A stretch of DNA of 17,444 nucleotides from positions 1-17,444 of the forward strand of contig SOKM01000036.1 in the NCBI GenBank assembly GCA_004375785.1, written 5' to 3'. Position numbers and translations under genes: made by a program. The notes beneath the pieces are model-generated. The model saw only the letters and a list, made by a program, of their open reading frames with translations. It had not been told where the DNA came from and searched no databases. The DNA is from Candidatus Cloacimonadota bacterium (lineage in GTDB: Bacteria > Hydrothermota > E44-bin80). Shown piece by piece: positions 1-7,743 of the stretch (position 1 is the first letter of the stretch; each line of letters starts with the position of its first letter).

Positions 1-284
1 TTATAAGCAGTTACATAATAATAACCAAGCACCTGAGAATTATCGGTATAGGATGTAGTATCTGTCGCAATGGAATCTATCGGAATTTCGTTCTTATATA
101 TGATAAAACCATCAGCACTATCAGGATGAACAAAAGACCATGTAAGTATAACAGACAGTCCATCAGCTCCAGAAGCTATCTCAAGACTCGTAGGTGCTGG
201 AACATAAGATGCGCCGATAAATCCATTAAAAACTAAAACAAGAACCAGTAAACATCCTGCCGCAATTCTTTTAAGACCTCTCAT
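1..284 (-). CDS. Secreted fibronectin type III-like protein, N-terminal part (continues past window start)
   Basis: The reading frame starts at an ATG at 284 and stays open to position 1, so only about 94 N-terminal residues are visible. The leader MRGLKRIAAG is followed by a hydrophobic stretch (CLLVLVLVFNGFIGAS), a typical signal peptide. The mature start, VPAPTSLEIASGADG then LSVILTWSF, resembles the first strands of a fibronectin type III domain: a 'P..L' opening, a 'V.L.W' B-strand, then GFIIYKN and SYTD...YYYVTAY. The start is fixed by a perfect eight-base Shine-Dalgarno (AGGAGGTG) five bases upstream. It lies 15 bp downstream of the LVIVD gene stop, so the two are probably one transcript. 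The C-terminus is unseen; a sorting domain like those of its neighbours would be expected but cannot be confirmed here. Confidence 0.8.
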   Translation of the reverse strand, partial: MRGLKRIAAGCLLVLVLVFNGFIGASYVPAPTSLEIASGADGLSVILTWSFVHPDSADGFIIYKNEIPIDSIATDTTSYTDNSQVLGYYYVTAY

Positions 285-299
285 AATAACACCTCCTTT

Positions 300-2534
300 T
301 TATCTAACCAATATTAGTTTAGACGTTTGATTAAAACTGTTACTTTTCAATCTCAAGAAATATACACCATTTGCGAGACATTTGGTTTGCAATCTAACAG
401 TGTTTTTTCCAGAAGAAAGCCCATTTAAAGAGAAAGTTTTGACTCTCTGCCCGAGAAGGTTGTAGAGTTCTAACCCAACATTATCGTTCTGTGCAAGATG
501 TAACTCAACTTCAATGTAATCACCCCTTGTTGGATTCCGCAAAAGACGAAACTTTGGGATTGAAACAACTTTATTTGATTCTTCAATACCTGTAAGAAGG
601 TTCTCATATATCTGAAGACCACAAAAACCTTGCGCTGCGAAAATATACGGGTCTACAACAAATATTCCTTGAGAGGATCCAGGTGAAAGATAGTAACCGA
701 CTTCCTGTGGGTTTGAAGGATCGCTGATATCATAAACGCGGAATCCGATGAATTCGAAAACATTAACTACCGAAAAATAAACATATTGATCAAAACCATG
801 AACGGCTGTTATAAACTCCCAATATGAAGGAATATAATGATATATCTCCTGCGGATTAGAAGGATTAGAAACGTCTATTATACAAAAACCGGAATCCCTA
901 TCTGCCACATATGCATACGAATCTGATACAAAAACATCACATGCTGTTCCACGTGTATCATAGAAACCAATCTCTTGAGGATTATATACATCCGATACAT
1001 TAATAATCCGAAGTCCTTGATAACCATCTGCAATGTAAGCAAGTGTATCCAAAACGTAGACATCGTGAGCATAACCAGGCGTATCATAATGACCAGTGTA
1101 ATAGGGAATTATGGGATCAGAAACATCAGTAATATGCAATCCGCTGTTCGCATCGGCAACAAAAGCATATGGCCATATTGCAAAAATGCCTCTGCTGTCA
1201 TCAGTTGGGCATGAACCCACTTTTATGGGAAATGTAGGATCCCACACATCCATTACAAAAAACCCTTCGTAACCCGCAGCAGCATAACCATAATTACTCA
1301 GTACGTGCATATCATAAATATAGAATGAATCCCAATGTGCAACCTCGTGTGGAAGAGATAGATCTGAAATGTCAAGAATGCGAAGTCCGGGAGAGCCGGA
1401 CAAGAAGGCATACGAGCCAAGGACAAAAACATTCGAAGCGCCGTATGGTAACTCATAGCAAGTTTCGGGATATGGATATGGGGGATTTGAAATATCTATC
1501 ACCCGAAGTCCAATCCATCCATCAGCAATAAAGGCAATAGTATCTGATACAGATATTCCAGGATTGTCACCCTCAACCCATAAAGATCCCGCTTGTACTG
1601 GATTTGAAGGATTCGATATGTCAACAACAAAAAGATAACAACAACAAGTAACATAAGCATAAATTTCTGATACACAAACATCTCTCGTTTCATCGAAATA
1701 ACAACTACCTACCAAAAAAGGATTTGAGGGGTTCGATATATCTAAAACAAGAAGTCCTCGAAAACGATCGGCAACATAAACATATGAACCTGAAACACAT
1801 AAATTCTCGAACCATAAGAATGAATCGCTATAGCACCCCACTTCATACGGGTTTGTGGGATTAGATACACTAATAATCCGAAGACCGCCATCGGCATCTG
1901 CAACGTATGCGAATGTGTCTGATACGGAAACACCCAAGGCATAACCAGGGGTGCTACACGAACCAACCTCAATGGGATCGGTGGGATCCGAAACATCCAT
2001 AACCCGCAAGCCAGAATCAACGCCGGCAACGTAGGAATATGAGCCACTTGTATAAACACCAAGGGCATATCGAGTAATACACGACCCCAGATAAGCGGGA
2101 TCATCAGGAATTGCCACATCCCAAATATCCAATCCTGCAAGTCCAGCAGCGATATAGAGAATTTGCGAGGAATCTTCATAGAACAATCTCCGTGTTTCCC
2201 CTCTTGTACGGATCCTGTCGGAGAGCTCTTGAGGGTGAACCGGATTTGAAACATCAAGAACATAAACCCCACCACCCGAACCACAGAAAACAAGGTTCCT
2301 CGTTGTATCTACAGCTACCGCCTCCGGACTGCCAAATGGCCAATTACCGACAAAACGAACATTGAGTGAATCAAACCACATATTACCTGTGGGAAAGGTT
2401 TCCAAACCTTGATAATCGAGACTGGGAAGTCTCTCCCACAGGGGCTTCACTGGTTCTGAATATGATTCGGCATATAACAGATTTATTCCTATAATAACAA
2501 GACAAGCAAATAAGATTATCACATACCTGTTCAT
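300..2534 (-). CDS. Secreted LVIVD-repeat beta-propeller protein with T9SS-type C-terminal sorting domain
   Basis: This 744-residue protein opens with a signal peptide (MNRYVIILFACLVIIGINLL). Most of its length is about 14 tandem LVIVD-type repeats of roughly 40-45 residues. Each carries a core such as LRVMDVSDPTDPIEVGSC followed by a 'YAYVAD..GL' strand; 13 cores are complete and the last stops at LQIYENL. The C-terminal ~85 residues are a Por/T9SS-like sorting domain (RNPTRGDY, LYNLLGQRV, GVYFLRL, terminal KLILVR), so export across the outer membrane and cell-surface display or release is inferred. An ATG at 2546 is also in frame, but the GGAGGA sequence overlaps it and sits 5 nt before the ATG at 2534, which is therefore the likely start. 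Ligand and function are unknown; LVIVD domains are usually regarded as surface propellers. Confidence 0.9.
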   Translation of the reverse strand: MNRYVIILFACLVIIGINLLYAESYSEPVKPLWERLPSLDYQGLETFPTGNMWFDSLNVRFVGNWPFGSPEAVAVDTTRNLVFCGSGGGVYVLDVSNPVHPQELSDRIRTRGETRRLFYEDSSQILYIAAGLAGLDIWDVAIPDDPAYLGSCITRYALGVYTSGSYSYVAGVDSGLRVMDVSDPTDPIEVGSCSTPGYALGVSVSDTFAYVADADGGLRIISVSNPTNPYEVGCYSDSFLWFENLCVSGSYVYVADRFRGLLVLDISNPSNPFLVGSCYFDETRDVCVSEIYAYVTCCCYLFVVDISNPSNPVQAGSLWVEGDNPGISVSDTIAFIADGWIGLRVIDISNPPYPYPETCYELPYGASNVFVLGSYAFLSGSPGLRILDISDLSLPHEVAHWDSFYIYDMHVLSNYGYAAAGYEGFFVMDVWDPTFPIKVGSCPTDDSRGIFAIWPYAFVADANSGLHITDVSDPIIPYYTGHYDTPGYAHDVYVLDTLAYIADGYQGLRIINVSDVYNPQEIGFYDTRGTACDVFVSDSYAYVADRDSGFCIIDVSNPSNPQEIYHYIPSYWEFITAVHGFDQYVYFSVVNVFEFIGFRVYDISDPSNPQEVGYYLSPGSSQGIFVVDPYIFAAQGFCGLQIYENLLTGIEESNKVVSIPKFRLLRNPTRGDYIEVELHLAQNDNVGLELYNLLGQRVKTFSLNGLSSGKNTVRLQTKCLANGVYFLRLKSNSFNQTSKLILVR

Positions 2535-2589
2535 AAATTCCTCCATGTTTTACTTCCAATTTCCACAATTCTACAATTGCTGTTGAAAC

Positions 2590-2618
2590 ATTATAGAATA
2601 TTTTTCAATCGATGTCAA
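2590..2618 (-). promoter_or_regulatory. Consensus sigma70-type promoter for the LVIVD gene
   Basis: On the minus strand TTGACA (2613-2618) is followed by exactly 17 bp and TATAAT (2590-2595). Both hexamers match consensus at all positions. Initiation would fall near 2583, giving a leader of about 50 nt before the ATG at 2534. It lies immediately downstream of the gate-domain gene, so the LVIVD and FnIII genes can be expressed independently of the genes upstream. Confidence 0.85.
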
Positions 2619-2625
2619 GGATGTT

Positions 2626-3594
2626 TTAAACGTGTGACTTCCCGCGGACAAAGAATTTATTAAACTTGTATTCAGAAATTCGTTTGATACACTTTATTAG
2701 TAGAAACATAACAATGATAGTAAATAAAATTCTACCAAGCAAAACACCCGTCAACGATGCTCCCATTGCAACCATTAAGAGAGTATCTTCAATTAAACTA
2801 TGAGACAACCCCATAAGTGAGAGAGCTAAAAATATATCTTTTTTGCTTAAAGCACCCGATTTTGCTTCTTTGATTATCAGTCCACCGCCGTATGAAACTC
2901 CCAGTGTCATTCCAATAATAGTTAATGGAGCAGCATCTTTACTCATCCCTAAAAATCTCAGCAACGGTTCAAGTAACTTGTTAAGCCGATTTATTACACC
3001 CAATTTTTTAAATATTCTCATAAGAGATATTATCACTAAAATAACGAGAAAAATCACACCATAACCTTTGAGTTCTCCTAATATCCAATACAAAATCGAA
3101 GGGTTATCATGCCCTGGATTCCATAATATCGAGACCTTGATTTGATATAGATGGAAAGAACTATAAATAAAATGTAAGAGCCATCCCAGAATAAAAGCAC
3201 TGAAAACACGCAAGGCCAACATAAACCACAATCGAACCCCTGCTCTCTGCGCAATGCGTAACTCTATCGGCATCGTATGGGCAATTAGTATCATCGTACA
3301 TAAGACAGTCACCTGGGCAATGGTGTATGAACTTTTCATCGCCATTGAAAAGAAAACAATCAGTCCCCCATAGACATTAGTAACCATTGCCGTTGCCCAT
3401 ATGAGTCCAGATTCTCCTGGTAACCCGACAATTTTCATAACAGGAGCAAGAAACCTACCAATAATATCTATAAGCCCCAGCTCCTTCAATATTTTTACAA
3501 TAATACTGATGGGGATTATAATCTTAAGGAGTGTAAAAACAGTAAAAAACACCTCTTTTAATGTGCTTTTTATCTCTGTAGAAATTTTTATCAT
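2626..3594 (-). CDS. Gate-domain / nucleoside-recognition inner-membrane protein (duplicated fold)
   Basis: A 322-residue polytopic membrane protein with about eight hydrophobic segments. It resembles the nucleoside recognition (Gate) family that includes spore maturation proteins SpmA and SpmB. Two halves share a pattern: residues 34-125 (KELGLIDIIGRFLAPVMKIVG, then NVYGG at 73-77 and AHTMPIE at 105-111) and residues 194-285 (KKLGVINRLNKLLEPLLRFLG, then VSYGGG at 233-238 and SHSLIED at 264-270). This suggests an internal duplication, or an SpmA-SpmB-like fusion. Transported substrate is unknown; the name 'nucleoside recognition' does not prove nucleoside transport. There is no Shine-Dalgarno before the ATG, unlike the neighbours, and a TATAGT box sits six bases upstream, compatible with a leaderless mRNA. 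Confidence 0.8.
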   Translation of the reverse strand: MIKISTEIKSTLKEVFFTVFTLLKIIIPISIIVKILKELGLIDIIGRFLAPVMKIVGLPGESGLIWATAMVTNVYGGLIVFFSMAMKSSYTIAQVTVLCTMILIAHTMPIELRIAQRAGVRLWFMLALRVFSAFILGWLLHFIYSSFHLYQIKVSILWNPGHDNPSILYWILGELKGYGVIFLVILVIISLMRIFKKLGVINRLNKLLEPLLRFLGMSKDAAPLTIIGMTLGVSYGGGLIIKEAKSGALSKKDIFLALSLMGLSHSLIEDTLLMVAMGASLTGVLLGRILFTIIVMFLLIKCIKRISEYKFNKFFVRGKSHV

Positions 3595-3600
3595 TTATTT

Positions 3601-3606
3601 ACTATA
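3601..3606 (-). promoter_or_regulatory. Possible -10 box for a leaderless transcript of the gate-domain gene
   Basis: TATAGT on the minus strand ends six bases before the ATG at 3594, which would place transcription initiation at or next to the start codon. No convincing -35 hexamer is seen 17 bp further upstream, where a run of seven Cs lies instead. Confidence 0.35.
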
Positions 3607-3624
3607 AATGAATGGGGGGGTAGG

Positions 3625-3784
3625 CGTTGAAGCTCCCTCTCCACACCCAATCACCACCCGCTCCTTCATTGTTTCGAATAGAACTAAACCTGACAATGTT
3701 GAAATCTCCACCAGCACACCCATCTTTCCATCCGATTCCTTCATTGTTTTGGAGAGAAGTAAACCTGCCAATGCTCGGTTGTTC
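3625..3784 (-). repeat. Two-copy imperfect tandem repeat, about 75 bp period
   Basis: On the plus strand TCCTTCATTGTTT occurs at 3662 and again at 3737, each followed by a matching stretch (AA.TAAACCTG.CAATG). The units are 75 bp apart. The second halves also align, but only with compensating single-base gaps, which argues that similarity is at DNA rather than protein level. The stretch lies between the stop of the upstream propeller gene (3790) and the gate-domain gene (start 3594) and looks like a dispersed intergenic repeat. Confidence 0.6.
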
Positions 3785-3789
3785 GTTTT

Positions 3790-5187
3790 TCACCTCAATT
3801 TCACAACTTTAACTGGTTCATATCCATCAACTTTCAGGAAATAGACACCCGGCTGAAAATCAGTGGTTAGTGATAAGTGATTAGTGGTAAGTGGAAAAGA
3901 TTTCACCAGTCTTCCACTCACATCATAGATAGTCAGTTCTATGCCCTCTGCACTATACCCTTCGCATTGCAACTGAACACTAACCACTGACGTAAAGGGG
4001 TTAGGATAGACTTGAAGTTTTGGGGTATTGATATCCTCCACCTGGCTCTCTTCTGTCCCAATGGGATAGCCTTCACAGGCGAACATTACCTTATAAGGGA
4101 CTGAATCTCCCTGAGTCCATACAACATAGCAATTTGTTACATTAGGATAGTGCATATCTTCATCACCATAGACATCTCGGAATTTGTACAGATACCTTCT
4201 TCCTCCGGGATTATAGAGTTTCACGCCGTAGATATCATCATATCCATCACTATTGTCCTCCCAGTATGCATAAGCCCATACAGTTGACATCGTCGAGAGA
4301 ACAGGATAGCGGGACTGTCCAGATGTAGGGTAAGGTCCAACGATTCCCTGGTAAAAGAATATATCCAGGTTACCTGCAGTACTATCTTCCCATGCAGCAG
4401 AAATATCATCCTCTCCATGACAAAAGTCAAGGCTCGGATGGTTAAGTGGAATATATGTGCTACCAGCCAATGTGTCTTCAGCAGACCAACTCCCACCGTT
4501 GAGGTACCGATGAACAATTGAGTATGGGGAATAACAGGAAGGGTCGTATCTCTGCCATACTACATGAATCTCACTGCCGTTGTAAATGCTAATCGATGGG
4601 TAAATATCCGATATATCTATGTTATCACTAAGATTCACTACTCCACTAACACTCGTGTCGTAATGAGCACAACAGTAATAAATCTCCCAGTTGCCATCTG
4701 TGTTATCCTGCCAGACAATATGACAGTCGAAATTGTCATCTATGACAATAGCAGGGAGTGTAGAATGACCGGGAGTAAAACTTATTCTCTGAGGAATACC
4801 CCAATCAAGAGGACACCTCAAAAATATCTCACCCTGACCACCGGAGTCACCCTGTGAGACTACATACGGTAGTGAATCATAGACATCCATAGAAGGAAAA
4901 TGTGCATTCTCATAAAGAGTTGCATAGAAAGGCTGAGATGCCCAATTCAATCCCCTATCATAGGAATACGCGAAATAGCATGTGTCCTCATTGTAACTGT
5001 AAACCGCATATATCACATCTTCAGGTAACGTACTCATAACCGGAACAACCTTAAATCCATTACCATAGGCAGTAGCGTAATCGACATATGAAATACCTAT
5101 TTGCGAGTGATAGGGTTGTGCGAAACAGAATGCCTTTTGAATAAAAAAGGAAACCATCACAATTAGAAATACATGTGACTTCTTCAT
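3790..5187 (-). CDS. Secreted beta-propeller protein with Asp-box and T9SS sorting domain
   Basis: A 465-residue exported protein. The signal peptide is MKKSHVFLIVMVSFFIQ then AFCFAQ. The body has recurring strands of the form 'h.VWQD...G...IYY' (residues about 155-170, 205-213, 262-280, 305-322 and 353-370) and one sialidase-type Asp-box, SYDRGLNW, at residues 75-82. It is therefore a propeller related to BNR/sialidase-like proteins, though catalytic residues of true sialidases were not identified. The C-terminal domain begins at YPNPF (about 394) and contains LTIYDVSGRLV and GVYFLKV, ending KVVKLR, a type A T9SS sorting domain. The ATG at 5187 follows AGGAGGTG by three bases; an in-frame GTG at 5193 lies inside that Shine-Dalgarno and is rejected. 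It starts 47 bp downstream of the protease gene, probably the same transcript. Residues PLTTNHLSLTTDF are encoded by a heptanucleotide repeat. Confidence 0.85.
   Translation of the reverse strand: MKKSHVFLIVMVSFFIQKAFCFAQPYHSQIGISYVDYATAYGNGFKVVPVMSTLPEDVIYAVYSYNEDTCYFAYSYDRGLNWASQPFYATLYENAHFPSMDVYDSLPYVVSQGDSGGQGEIFLRCPLDWGIPQRISFTPGHSTLPAIVIDDNFDCHIVWQDNTDGNWEIYYCCAHYDTSVSGVVNLSDNIDISDIYPSISIYNGSEIHVVWQRYDPSCYSPYSIVHRYLNGGSWSAEDTLAGSTYIPLNHPSLDFCHGEDDISAAWEDSTAGNLDIFFYQGIVGPYPTSGQSRYPVLSTMSTVWAYAYWEDNSDGYDDIYGVKLYNPGGRRYLYKFRDVYGDEDMHYPNVTNCYVVWTQGDSVPYKVMFACEGYPIGTEESQVEDINTPKLQVYPNPFTSVVSVQLQCEGYSAEGIELTIYDVSGRLVKSFPLTTNHLSLTTDFQPGVYFLKVDGYEPVKVVKLR
3859..3893. repeat. Five tandem heptanucleotides inside a sorting domain (RTWAGTG)
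   Basis: On the plus strand five consecutive 7-mers read ATCAGTG, GTTAGTG, ATAAGTG, ATTAGTG and GTAAGTG. The gene reads through them on the minus strand as the loop between the DVSGRLVKSF strand and the GVYFL strand. The 35-bp block is not a multiple of three. A 5 x 7 array with a related unit sits at the equivalent place in the gene at 12122-13501. Confidence 0.85.
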
Positions 5188-5234
5188 ACACACCTCCTTT
5201 TGTTTAAAAAAATATAAGCAATTTATTAGTATTG

Positions 5235-6845
5235 TTACTCAATAATTGTTATTTTTTGAGACTCAATGTTCTGTCCCTTCTCAAATCTCAGGAAATAAAC
5301 CCCACTTGTGAGACCCTTGATTTCTAATTTTAGTTTTTGTTTTCTTGAAGAAAGACCGTTCAGAGAAAAATCTTTTACCTTTTGCCCGAGGAGGTTGAAG
5401 AGACATAATACTGCATTGGTTCTTTGAACAAGGCTAATTTCAAGCTCAATGTAATCTCCTCTTATTGGATTCTGTAAGATTCGCAACTTCTGGTGTGAAA
5501 CAATTTCATTTGGCTCTTCAATACCTATAGCCAAACAGGCGGGAGGATAGATAATACCATAACCAAAAACAGTATCATACCCAGGTGCTCCAAGGTCTAT
5601 ACAGGTTGAATATATCGCCTGTTTAATATCAGACGGGTTTGTTATTCCATGTGAGATAAGAAGTGCTGCAAGTGCAGAGACATGCGGCGTAGCCATCGAT
5701 GTGCCCTGAAGAAACATATAACAAAAACTGTCAACCGTCGCTTTTTGAGAACCATAATTTAACTGATAATATGTTGACTGAAGAATTGCTGCAACATACC
5801 CTGTTCCAGGAATTGTATCGTTATAATCCCCACCAGGAGCAACAACATCTATTCCTTCTCCCCACTGCGAATATGGTGCTAAATTTGTATCGATATCCGT
5901 TGCACCAACTGCAATACACTCTTCAAAACCTGCTGGATAACTGAGTTGTCCTTCGCCTGCATTTCCAGCAGCTGCAACAACAATTGCTCCTGCATTGGTT
6001 GCAGCAATTATTGCCTGATGAATCGTTCCAAAACCCGTGCTGTCACCAGGTGCTCCTCCAAGACTCATAGAGAGAATGTCTGCCCCATTTTGATACGAAA
6101 AGTAGATTCCATCAGCAATCATATCGCAGGTGCCAGAACCACACTCATCAAGAACCCTGACGGGCATAATTGAGACATTAAAAGCCATTCCAGCAACACC
6201 TTTTGCATTGTTTGTGCTTTGTGCAACTGTTCCGCAGATATGTGTTCCATGACCATTCTCATCATTAGGAAGTGTATCTTGGTTTACAAAATCATATCCC
6301 TCGACAAAGTGTGTTTCAGTGAGGTCAGGAGATATATGGTAATAACCATCTCCTGATTCAACCTCATCAAGTTCATAGCTTGGTATCTGGTTTGTTTGAT
6401 AGGCAATACCCGTATCAAGAATAGAAACAATAACTGTAGAGTCACCACCATGTTCAATATTCCAGGCAAGAGGCATATTGAGATGGTCTTCACCAAAATT
6501 CCACTGCAAATAAAAATATGGGTCATTTGGTGTCCAGCTAATACGCGCAATCCCATTTGGCTCTGCAAACAAAATTTCAGGGAAAGATTCGAATCGTTCA
6601 ATCAACTCCCATATATCTCTCTTTTCATCAAAACGGACAGTTACAAAATTGGCAAACTGACTTCGATAAACTATTTCTGTATCTAATCGTTTCACAATAT
6701 CTTCTAACCGCTTCCATTCTGTACCCGCCTTATAATTCAGGATAATTTCTCCCTTTTTCCAGTGATTTTTATCAAGATAAGGTTTAGCTATTCCCCGAAG
6801 AGGCAGGTACATAAAAAGCGTTATAATAAAATATCTGACTAACAT
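5235..6845 (-). CDS. Secreted subtilisin-family (S8) serine protease with T9SS-type sorting domain
   Basis: A 536-residue exported endopeptidase. A signal peptide (MLVRYFIITLFMYLPLRG) is followed by a propeptide-like region (about 25-100) and a thermitase/subtilisin-type catalytic domain. The triad is intact: Asp144 in ILDTG, His199 in NGHGTH and Ser383 in GTSMATPH, with the oxyanion Asn295 in AAAGN. The last ~85 residues form a sorting domain (QNPIRGDYIELE, LFNLLGQKV, GVYFLRF) that is far more like that of the LVIVD protein than those of the YPNPF proteins. The ATG at 6845 sits three bases after AGGAGGTG; an in-frame GTG at 6851 overlaps that site and is rejected. It may be surface-anchored and act in protein scavenging or in processing of co-exported proteins (inference). 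No clear promoter was found upstream. Confidence 0.93.
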   Translation of the reverse strand: MLVRYFIITLFMYLPLRGIAKPYLDKNHWKKGEIILNYKAGTEWKRLEDIVKRLDTEIVYRSQFANFVTVRFDEKRDIWELIERFESFPEILFAEPNGIARISWTPNDPYFYLQWNFGEDHLNMPLAWNIEHGGDSTVIVSILDTGIAYQTNQIPSYELDEVESGDGYYHISPDLTETHFVEGYDFVNQDTLPNDENGHGTHICGTVAQSTNNAKGVAGMAFNVSIMPVRVLDECGSGTCDMIADGIYFSYQNGADILSMSLGGAPGDSTGFGTIHQAIIAATNAGAIVVAAAGNAGEGQLSYPAGFEECIAVGATDIDTNLAPYSQWGEGIDVVAPGGDYNDTIPGTGYVAAILQSTYYQLNYGSQKATVDSFCYMFLQGTSMATPHVSALAALLISHGITNPSDIKQAIYSTCIDLGAPGYDTVFGYGIIYPPACLAIGIEEPNEIVSHQKLRILQNPIRGDYIELEISLVQRTNAVLCLFNLLGQKVKDFSLNGLSSRKQKLKLEIKGLTSGVYFLRFEKGQNIESQKITIIE

Positions 6846-6977
6846 ATACACCTCCTTGTCTTAACCTCATAAATTAAAGATACTAAGCCGCTCTGCAAGA
6901 TACTCAAACTGACTAATTTAATTCTCCCACTTTCCATTTTACTTCCTGCTTATATTTTTTTTTAATATAAAACCTTT

Positions 6978-7006
6978 CTGACAACCTCGGTAGGTACCAT
7001 TGTCAG
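6978..7006 (-). terminator. Weak inverted repeat, possible terminator of the HEAT-like gene
   Basis: CTGACAA (6978-6984) pairs with TTGTCAG (7000-7006), with a small inner GGT/ACC pairing possible in the 15-base loop. It lies about 20 bp after the stop codon of the gene at 7027-7506. On the minus strand the stem is followed by an A-then-T-rich stretch rather than a clean U-tract, so termination is only possible. The rest of 6852-7026 shows no gene. Confidence 0.35.
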
Positions 7007-7026
7007 CTTAATGTCTACTAATAAGT

Positions 7027-7506
7027 CTACTTTCGATGATCTTGATACCATTTCTCCCATGTATCTACAGCATTCTTACACCAATCAGTATCACCACTAA
7101 AATCTTTTCCAGGAGTCCCAAAGTAATAGAATGTAGGGTTCTCTCCCGTTATTTCTTTTAATGAATAAGCGGCTATATATCGAATATATTGCTTCACGTG
7201 ACCTATATATTTCAATAAAACCGGCACGGCATCAATTCCCTCTGAGATAATATAAGATGCTTGACAGTTCAGAAAACTTCGCGTTTTTGGTTTTCCATTA
7301 ACATCCATAACCCAACCATCTTCAATAAGAGAACTTGGAGTATGGAATTCACCTTTGATATAACTTTCTATTTGTTGAGTAACTCTTTCTTCAAGTGCCA
7401 TATTCGCAGCGATGTCACTTTTAGATTTATCTCTGGATTCCCTGCAATCAATAAAAAATAACAAAATTAAGAGTAAAACCGCAAAAGATAATATCATTTT
7501 TTTCAT
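7027..7506 (-). CDS. Small exported protein with HEAT-like repeat, possible lipoprotein
   Basis: A 159-residue protein with an N-terminal hydrophobic segment (KKMILSFAVLLLILLFFID) ending at a cysteine followed by RESRDKSK. The cysteine could be lipidated, but the residues before it (F-I-D) are a poor lipobox, so a plain membrane anchor or signal peptide is also possible. The C-terminal half (AVPVLLKYIG, then RYIAAYSLKEITGENP, then a W..WY ending) matches the pattern of single HEAT-like modules with an 'L..ITG...F' and tryptophan-rich tail seen in envelope proteins of several phyla. Function is unknown. An upstream in-frame ATG at 7518 overlaps the GGAG ribosome-binding site; the ATG at 7506 (MKKMI) is favoured. 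It has its own promoter, divergent from glnS. Confidence 0.7.
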   Translation of the reverse strand: MKKMILSFAVLLLILLFFIDCRESRDKSKSDIAANMALEERVTQQIESYIKGEFHTPSSLIEDGWVMDVNGKPKTRSFLNCQASYIISEGIDAVPVLLKYIGHVKQYIRYIAAYSLKEITGENPTFYYFGTPGKDFSGDTDWCKNAVDTWEKWYQDHRK

Positions 7507-7554
7507 AGCATTCTCCATGTTTATAATTTTACAACATTTTCTCTTTAATAAAAA

Positions 7555-7583
7555 ATTATATCATATCTAATTAAACATATCAA
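7555..7583 (-). promoter_or_regulatory. Sigma70-type promoter of the HEAT-like gene
   Basis: Minus-strand TTGATA (7578-7583), 17 bp, TATAAT (7555-7560). The start codon at 7506 is about 40 bp downstream of the expected initiation site. Confidence 0.75.
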
Positions 7584-7658
7584 GTGTTTTTTTTGGAAAT
7601 TATGAGTATTCTAAGAATTGAAAACCTTACCCTTATTATTTATTTTTTTATAAAATAC

Positions 7659-7686
7659 TTGACATACAATCATTATTAGATATAAT
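7659..7686 (+). promoter_or_regulatory. Sigma70-type promoter of glnS
   Basis: TTGACA (7659-7664), 16 bp, TATAAT (7681-7686); both hexamers match consensus. Expected initiation near 7693 gives a leader of about 50 nt before the ATG at 7744. It is divergent from the promoter at 7555-7583, with about 75 bp between the two -35 boxes. Confidence 0.8.
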
Positions 7687-7743
7687 GAATACAGTAGTTT
7701 ATGTAATAAGGAACTGACTGTGAGAAAAAAAGGAGTAAGAAGC

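Noticed and set aside
1742..2293. Long minus-strand frame of 183 codons inside the LVIVD gene
   Set aside because: It is a shadow of the repeat-rich coding sequence in another frame; no ribosome-binding site or recognisable domain.
3859..3893. Possible CRISPR array
   Set aside because: Units of 7 bp without spacers; no cas genes and no 25-40 bp repeats with unique spacers anywhere in the window.
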